Shown piece by piece: positions 60,070 through 64,000 of a stretch of DNA of 64,000 nucleotides. Source of the DNA: Chryseobacterium lactis (GTDB lineage Bacteria; Bacteroidota; Bacteroidia; Flavobacteriales; Weeksellaceae); contig NZ_CP033924.1 in NCBI RefSeq assembly GCF_003815875.1, forward strand, positions 3,720,001-3,784,000, in the 5' to 3' direction. The notes beneath the pieces were generated by a model. That model saw only the letters and a program-made list of their open reading frames with translations, did no database searches and had not been told where the DNA came from. The first letter of the stretch is position 1. Each line of letters starts with the position of its first letter. The translations under genes and the position numbers were made by a program.

Positions 60070-60786
60070 ATGAAACGTCTTTTAGGTTTAAGTTTACTAC
60101 TTGGTTTTTCTTTTTTTAAAGCACAGGAACATGTTTCCAGCTTCAATGCAGTGACCCTGACCTATAAGTTTCATCCAAAATTTTTCCTTTATGCAGAAGG
60201 GCAGCTGCGTGGTAACGAAGATTATACCTACCCCGATTATTATGAGATAAAGGGAGGATTAGGGTATAATCTTACCAAAAATCATAAACCTTTTGTCGGA
60301 CTCGGCAGATATGTCAATTATAAAGACCATCGTTTAAGCAGAGAAGAGTTCAGGGTATGGCTTCAGGATGTCATTGATCTTAAAAAAGGGATTGTGAAGT
60401 TTGAGAACCGTTTCAGGGTCGAAAAAAGCTGGTTTTATGAACCGCAAACAGATAATACATCCCAAAGAATGCGTTACCGTTATCGTTTGAATGTGAGTGT
60501 TCCTTTAAATTCAAAAACTATAAAGAAAGGAACTGTCTTTGCCAATGTATATGACGAAGTTTTCGTAGTTACTCCAATGAAACCAAGCTTTGCCAGAAAC
60601 AGAGTTTACGGCGGATTTGGTTATCAGATTGACGAACATTTCGGAGTTCTTGCAGGATATCTCTGGCAGCGTGAATTCGAAGCAAAAGGAAACAAAAATT
60701 TACATTTTGTTTACCTTGCTTTGAACATCAACATCGATGATACGGATCACCATGTTAAAACCTTTGATTTCCCGGGAGCGGATTAA
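60070..60786 (+). CDS. DUF2490 outer-membrane barrel protein
   Basis: 238 residues with a signal peptide (about 1-18, ending FFKAQ). The remainder is alternating beta-strands (YAEGQLRGNEDYTYPDYYE, FENRFRVEKSWFYE, YRYRLNVSVPLNS) as in DUF2490, a family with predicted porin-like barrels and no known function. Its end overlaps the convergent HD gene by 4 bases. Confidence 0.85.
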   Translation: MKRLLGLSLLLGFSFFKAQEHVSSFNAVTLTYKFHPKFFLYAEGQLRGNEDYTYPDYYEIKGGLGYNLTKNHKPFVGLGRYVNYKDHRLSREEFRVWLQDVIDLKKGIVKFENRFRVEKSWFYEPQTDNTSQRMRYRYRLNVSVPLNSKTIKKGTVFANVYDEVFVVTPMKPSFARNRVYGGFGYQIDEHFGVLAGYLWQREFEAKGNKNLHFVYLALNINIDDTDHHVKTFDFPGAD

Positions 60787-61229
60787 TATTTCTCGATCAG
60801 ATAGCGATATGCTTTCAGGTATTTGTTGAACCTTTTAATATCTTTAGGAGTAAGCTCTCTGTTTACTCTTCTAAGATCCATATTATCACGGAGGTCATTT
60901 AATTTTACCGCGACTGCCAAAGGAGACCTTTCCGTCCTTTTTACAAATTCATCGTAGTCTTCTTCCGGATCAAACTTAGTGAGGCAGCTGATTGCAAAAA
61001 TGATATATTCCGGAAAACCTTCAGTTCTTAGATAATCCAGACTGAATTCAAGAGGATGATCTTCCACCACATCGTGGAGGACGCCTACTATCTTTTCATC
61101 CATTGTTTTACCGTATTCCATGACACGCATCACATGAGCAATGTAGGGTGCATGGTATTTATCGGTTTGTCCTTTATGTGCCTTGTCGGCAATTTTTATA
61201 GCTTTATTGAGTAATTCTTCTTTTGTCAT
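60783..61229 (-). CDS. Single-domain HD hydrolase, SpoT/Mesh1-like
   Basis: 148 residues made of one HD domain. HKGQTDKYHAPYIAHVMRV, VGVLHDVVEDHP (HD...ED) and VAVKLNDLRDNMDLRR are the metal-binding and catalytic segments shared with the hydrolase half of RelA/SpoT. There is no synthetase or regulatory domain. It probably removes pyrophosphate from (p)ppGpp or a related nucleotide; other HD phosphohydrolase substrates are possible. Confidence 0.8.
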   Translation of the reverse strand: MTKEELLNKAIKIADKAHKGQTDKYHAPYIAHVMRVMEYGKTMDEKIVGVLHDVVEDHPLEFSLDYLRTEGFPEYIIFAISCLTKFDPEEDYDEFVKRTERSPLAVAVKLNDLRDNMDLRRVNRELTPKDIKRFNKYLKAYRYLIEKY

Positions 61230-61308
61230 TTTCTATGAAAATAGAGTACAAAAATAAAAAATGCCCTAAAAATATAAGACATTTTTTTTCAAATTATTTC
61301 AGATTTAT

Positions 61309-61644
61309 TTACAGATTCGATTCGTCCTCTACAGATGCATTAGGAGCATTGTTTTTGACGGATTCTATCCCGTTTTCCATGCCGTTATCCGATTCATACA
61401 TCTGGCTGGTGCCTATGATCTGGCCATTTCCTGCCTTAAGGTTAAAATAACATCTGCCATCTTTGGCTGTGTTTCTTTCGAACTTTGCATCATCCTGAGA
61501 ATTGGTTTTCACAGAGCTAATTCCGTTTTCACAGGAAGATTTTGAATTGTATCCCTGGCTGGTTAAAATGACCTGGCCGTTTCCTGCTTTAAGATTAAAC
61601 TGATGGTCACCATTTGTTCTTTTTGAAATAATAAATTTTCCCAT
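61309..61644 (-). CDS. YegP-like DUF1508 protein
   Basis: 111 residues with two DUF1508 repeats: FNLKAGNGQVILTSQGYNS (residues 16-34) and FNLKAGNGQIIGTSQMYES (residues 67-85), each followed by a GIxSVK segment. It is a small cytoplasmic family of unknown function that forms a duplicated fold. The C-terminal tail is acidic. Confidence 0.9.
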   Translation of the reverse strand: MGKFIISKRTNGDHQFNLKAGNGQVILTSQGYNSKSSCENGISSVKTNSQDDAKFERNTAKDGRCYFNLKAGNGQIIGTSQMYESDNGMENGIESVKNNAPNASVEDESNL

Positions 61645-61865
61645 AGTAATTGTTTTAAGATTATTGTTTTGTAATTATTGGTATTTAAAAAAGATTTACA
61701 TTTTTCTATTCATTAAAATGAAAAAATATACAGGTAGGAGGGACTGATTATTTTTTCATATGTGTTTCTATTTTAAATAAAATTAATAATTTTTTTTGAA
61801 TATTCATCATTCAAAAACGAGTCAACAATATGAATATCATCATATTGCCGGGTGTCAATAAAAAA

Positions 61866-61885
61866 GCGTCTCAATAATGAGACGC
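61866..61885 (-). terminator. Terminator after the acyl-CoA dehydrogenase gene
   Basis: GCGTCTCA (61866-61873) and TGAGACGC (61878-61885) pair perfectly with loop ATAA; on the minus strand a run of T follows. Confidence 0.9.
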
Positions 61886-61911
61886 CTGATTCAATTTTAT
61901 GTTATAAAAGA

Positions 61912-63687
61912 CTAATAAGTTCCTTTTTCAATATAATGAGCTGCAACTTTTTCCGTTAATGCCACTACATTTGGATGATTCGTATATTTTGTGAATCTTC
62001 TTAATCCTGAAAGCATCATTCTCTGCTCATCTCCTTCAGCGAAAGAAATGATTCCTTCCTTAGCGGCAACAGTGATTTTCTCTACTGCTTTGTAAAGGTT
62101 CAACTGTGCCATTGCTGCTTCCACAGAATCAGGAGAGAAATGTTTCTCAGCTCTTAATATAGCAGATTCTGCCATATAGATCTGGTTAAGGATTTCAGAA
62201 GCATTCAATAATAAATGCTGTTGTTTTTCAATATCCATCATGTATTTCTGAAGAGCAGCTCCGGAAACCATAAGGAATACTTTCTTAAGATTTGCGATAA
62301 TAGCTTTTTCTTCACTCATAAATTCTGAATAATCGGGAACTTCAAATGAAGGAATACCCATCAATTCTTTGCTGATTGCCATTGCAGGAGATAAAAGATC
62401 CAATTCACCTTTCATAGCTCTCTTGATCAGCATTCCTACAGCTAATAATCTGTTGATTTCGTTAGTTCCTTCATAAATTCTTGAAATTCTTGAATCTCTC
62501 CATGCAGCTTCCATCGGAGTATCTTCAGAGAATCCCATACCACCGTAAACCTGGATTCCTTCATCAGCAGTGTGCTGTGCAAGATCAGAAACGAATACTT
62601 TTAGGATTGAACATTCCACAGCGAATTCCTCAACACCTTTCAGTTCTGCTTCCTGATGGCTTAATCCACCAGCTACTAATTCATTGATTTTATCTTCAAC
62701 ATTTTTTGCCGCTCTGTAAGATCCTGCTTCACTTACGAAAACTCCGGTTGCCATTTCTGCTAACTTCTTTCTGATTGCTCCGAAAGTTGCGATAGAAACT
62801 CCAAACTGTTTTCTTTCGTTAGAATACTGAATAGAGTGGTTTAAGATTCTTCTTTGAGCATCTAAGCAAGCAGCTGCTAATTTAATACGGCCAACGTTCA
62901 ACGCATTTAAGGCGATTTTAAAACCGTTATTTCTTTCACCCAAAAGATTTTCTACAGGAATCTTCATATCATTGAAGAATACCTGACGTGTAGAAGAGGC
63001 ACGAATACCTAATTTGTGCTCTTCTTCTCCGAAAGTTAAGCTTCCAGGATTTTCAAGCTCAGAACGGTTGATTACAAAACCTGTGATATTTTTATCATCA
63101 TCAATTTTAGCGAATAAAGTGAATGTATCTGCAAATCCTGCATTGGAGATCCACATTTTCTGACCATTAATGATATAATGTTTTCCGTCTTCGGAAAGTT
63201 TGGCTTTTGTTTTTCCTGAGTTGGCATCAGAACCTGCATCCGGCTCAGTTAGGCAATACGCACCAAATTTTGTACCTGTTGCCAGGTCCGGAAGATATTT
63301 TTTCTTTTGCTCTTCAGTTCCATAAAGAACGATAGGAAGGGTACCGATTCCAGTGTGCGCTCCATAAGCAGTTGCCAATGAACCTGTAGTTCCTGAAATA
63401 TAATCACAAGCAAGCATTGTTGTTACGAAGCCCATTCCAAGACCACCGTATTCTTCTGGTACAGCGATTCCCAGCATTCCCATGTCACCAAGCTTACGCA
63501 TGGTTTCTTCAGTGAATGCATAATCTTTCTTTTCAAAACGTTCTCTTTGAGGAACTACCTCTCTGTCAATAAATTCTTTTGCTGAATCACGAAGCATTTT
63601 TTGCTCTTCGTTCAATTCTTCAATACTGAAAATTTCGTTTGCAGGAATTTGTTTGATTAGGAATTCCCCGCCTTTTAATGTAGCCAT
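61912..63687 (-). CDS. Acyl-CoA dehydrogenase
   Basis: 591 residues. The core acyl-CoA dehydrogenase domains cover about residues 25-420 (YCLTEPDAGSDANSG, MWISNAGFADTF, LGIRASSTRQVFFNDMKIP, and IQVYGGMGFSEDTPMEAAWRDSRISRIYEGTNEINR with the catalytic Glu). A C-terminal helical extension of about 160 residues matches the long VLCAD/ACAD9-like type. It oxidises acyl-CoA to trans-2-enoyl-CoA in fatty acid beta-oxidation. A thiolase gene lies upstream on the same strand, 113 bases away. Confidence 0.94.
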   Translation of the reverse strand: MATLKGGEFLIKQIPANEIFSIEELNEEQKMLRDSAKEFIDREVVPQRERFEKKDYAFTEETMRKLGDMGMLGIAVPEEYGGLGMGFVTTMLACDYISGTTGSLATAYGAHTGIGTLPIVLYGTEEQKKKYLPDLATGTKFGAYCLTEPDAGSDANSGKTKAKLSEDGKHYIINGQKMWISNAGFADTFTLFAKIDDDKNITGFVINRSELENPGSLTFGEEEHKLGIRASSTRQVFFNDMKIPVENLLGERNNGFKIALNALNVGRIKLAAACLDAQRRILNHSIQYSNERKQFGVSIATFGAIRKKLAEMATGVFVSEAGSYRAAKNVEDKINELVAGGLSHQEAELKGVEEFAVECSILKVFVSDLAQHTADEGIQVYGGMGFSEDTPMEAAWRDSRISRIYEGTNEINRLLAVGMLIKRAMKGELDLLSPAMAISKELMGIPSFEVPDYSEFMSEEKAIIANLKKVFLMVSGAALQKYMMDIEKQQHLLLNASEILNQIYMAESAILRAEKHFSPDSVEAAMAQLNLYKAVEKITVAAKEGIISFAEGDEQRMMLSGLRRFTKYTNHPNVVALTEKVAAHYIEKGTY

Positions 63688-63724
63688 ATATTATTTTATT
63701 TTTTAATTTTTTTTGAGACTGTTC

Positions 63725-63786
63725 AGATAATAGACGGATAGATGATAGATGTTGAACATTGTCTATTATCTATCTGTCTATTATCT
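63725..63786. repeat. Intergenic inverted repeat between thiolase and acyl-CoA dehydrogenase genes
   Basis: Two 25-base arms (63725-63749 and 63762-63786) pair with two mismatches around a 12-base loop. No T-run follows on the minus strand. It resembles REP-like or mRNA-stability hairpins rather than a terminator. Confidence 0.7.
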
Positions 63787-63800
63787 CTTCATCTCTTTTT

Positions 63801-64000
63801 TTATAGTAGTTCAAAAATACTCGCAGCTCCCTGTCCTGTTCCTACACACATAGAAACCATTCCGTATTTATTACCACGTTTTCTCATTTCATCAAGTAAC
63901 TGAACAGTTAGTTTTGTCCCTGTACATCCAAGCGGGTGACCTAATGCAATAGCTCCTCCGTTTACGTTTAAGATGTCAGGATTTAAACCTAATTCTTTTT
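63801..64000 (-). CDS. Acetyl-CoA acyltransferase (thiolase), C-terminal part (cut by window edge)
   Basis: About 66 residues are visible, ending at TAA 63803-63801. [19 protein letters not shown] carries the catalytic His and [18 protein letters not shown] the second Cys. It is the thiolase of beta-oxidation, upstream of the acyl-CoA dehydrogenase gene. The start and the nucleophilic Cys lie outside the window. Confidence 0.92.
   Translation of the reverse strand, partial: KELGLNPDILNVNGGAIALGHPLGCTGTKLTVQLLDEMRKRGNKYGMVSMCVGTGQGAASIFELL

Overview
The window looks like a chromosomal segment from a Flavobacteriia member, most likely Chryseobacterium or a close relative in Weeksellaceae. Supporting signs are low GC content, many matches to the Bacteroidota promoter -7 element TAnnTTTG, type IX secretion (T9SS) cargo with C-terminal sorting domains, a membrane pyrophosphatase, a double-lipoyl pyruvate dehydrogenase E2, GG-leader peptides and DUF2490/DUF4153/DUF6157/DUF5700-type genes. 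The genus is inferred from gene content and was not tested by a search. No prophage, transposase, rRNA or CRISPR array was seen. One tRNA gene, Arg(CCT), is present.

Layout. 1-7 kb (mostly minus): a cut polysaccharide deacetylase, then a copper block consisting of a thioesterase, a metal-binding-domain/AraC fusion regulator, a CopA-type ATPase and a DUF72 protein; then DUF6157 and an XRE/DUF2975 pair. 6.8-11.8 kb: an RRM RNA-binding protein, a secreted six-motif bulb lectin, a DUF4153 membrane protein preceded by a BlaI-like repressor with a lysine-rich tail, a PAP2 phosphatase and a NIPSNAP protein. 12-28 kb: mainly core metabolism and envelope genes on the plus strand (pdhA-pdhC, lolD, an L,D-transpeptidase-like protein, radC, soluble and membrane pyrophosphatases, M28 peptidase, endonuclease V-like protein, thiolase). 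28-37 kb: LRR protein, two T9SS cargo proteins, a SNF2 helicase, and an SDR/AraC pair. 37-45 kb: regulator-plus-target pairs (AraC/MFS twice, HxlR/nitroreductase), each with visible promoters and in several cases recognisable operators. 45-54 kb: an accessory stretch with a triplicated and a duplicated family of small secreted jelly-roll-like proteins, three orphan genes beside tRNA-Arg, and a block with a secreted HExxH protease, a GG-leader Cys-rich peptide and a lipoprotein hydrolase. 54-64 kb: uvrA, a TonB-dependent receptor with a DUF2490 protein, a small HD hydrolase, a YegP-like protein, and acyl-CoA dehydrogenase with the C-terminus of a thiolase (fatty acid beta-oxidation).

The most distinctive items are the protease/GG-leader peptide block at 49.9-52.2 kb, a membrane pyrophosphatase fused to a periplasmic OmpA-type peptidoglycan-binding domain (20.5-23.3 kb), the CxxC-domain/AraC fusion regulator beside CopA, 21-bp-spaced direct repeats in front of two AraC-linked genes, a pair of TetR-type palindromes bracketing the thiolase promoter, and a perfect 19-bp palindrome in front of uvrA. 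All positions were read by eye; homology statements rest on recognised motifs and family knowledge, not on database searches.
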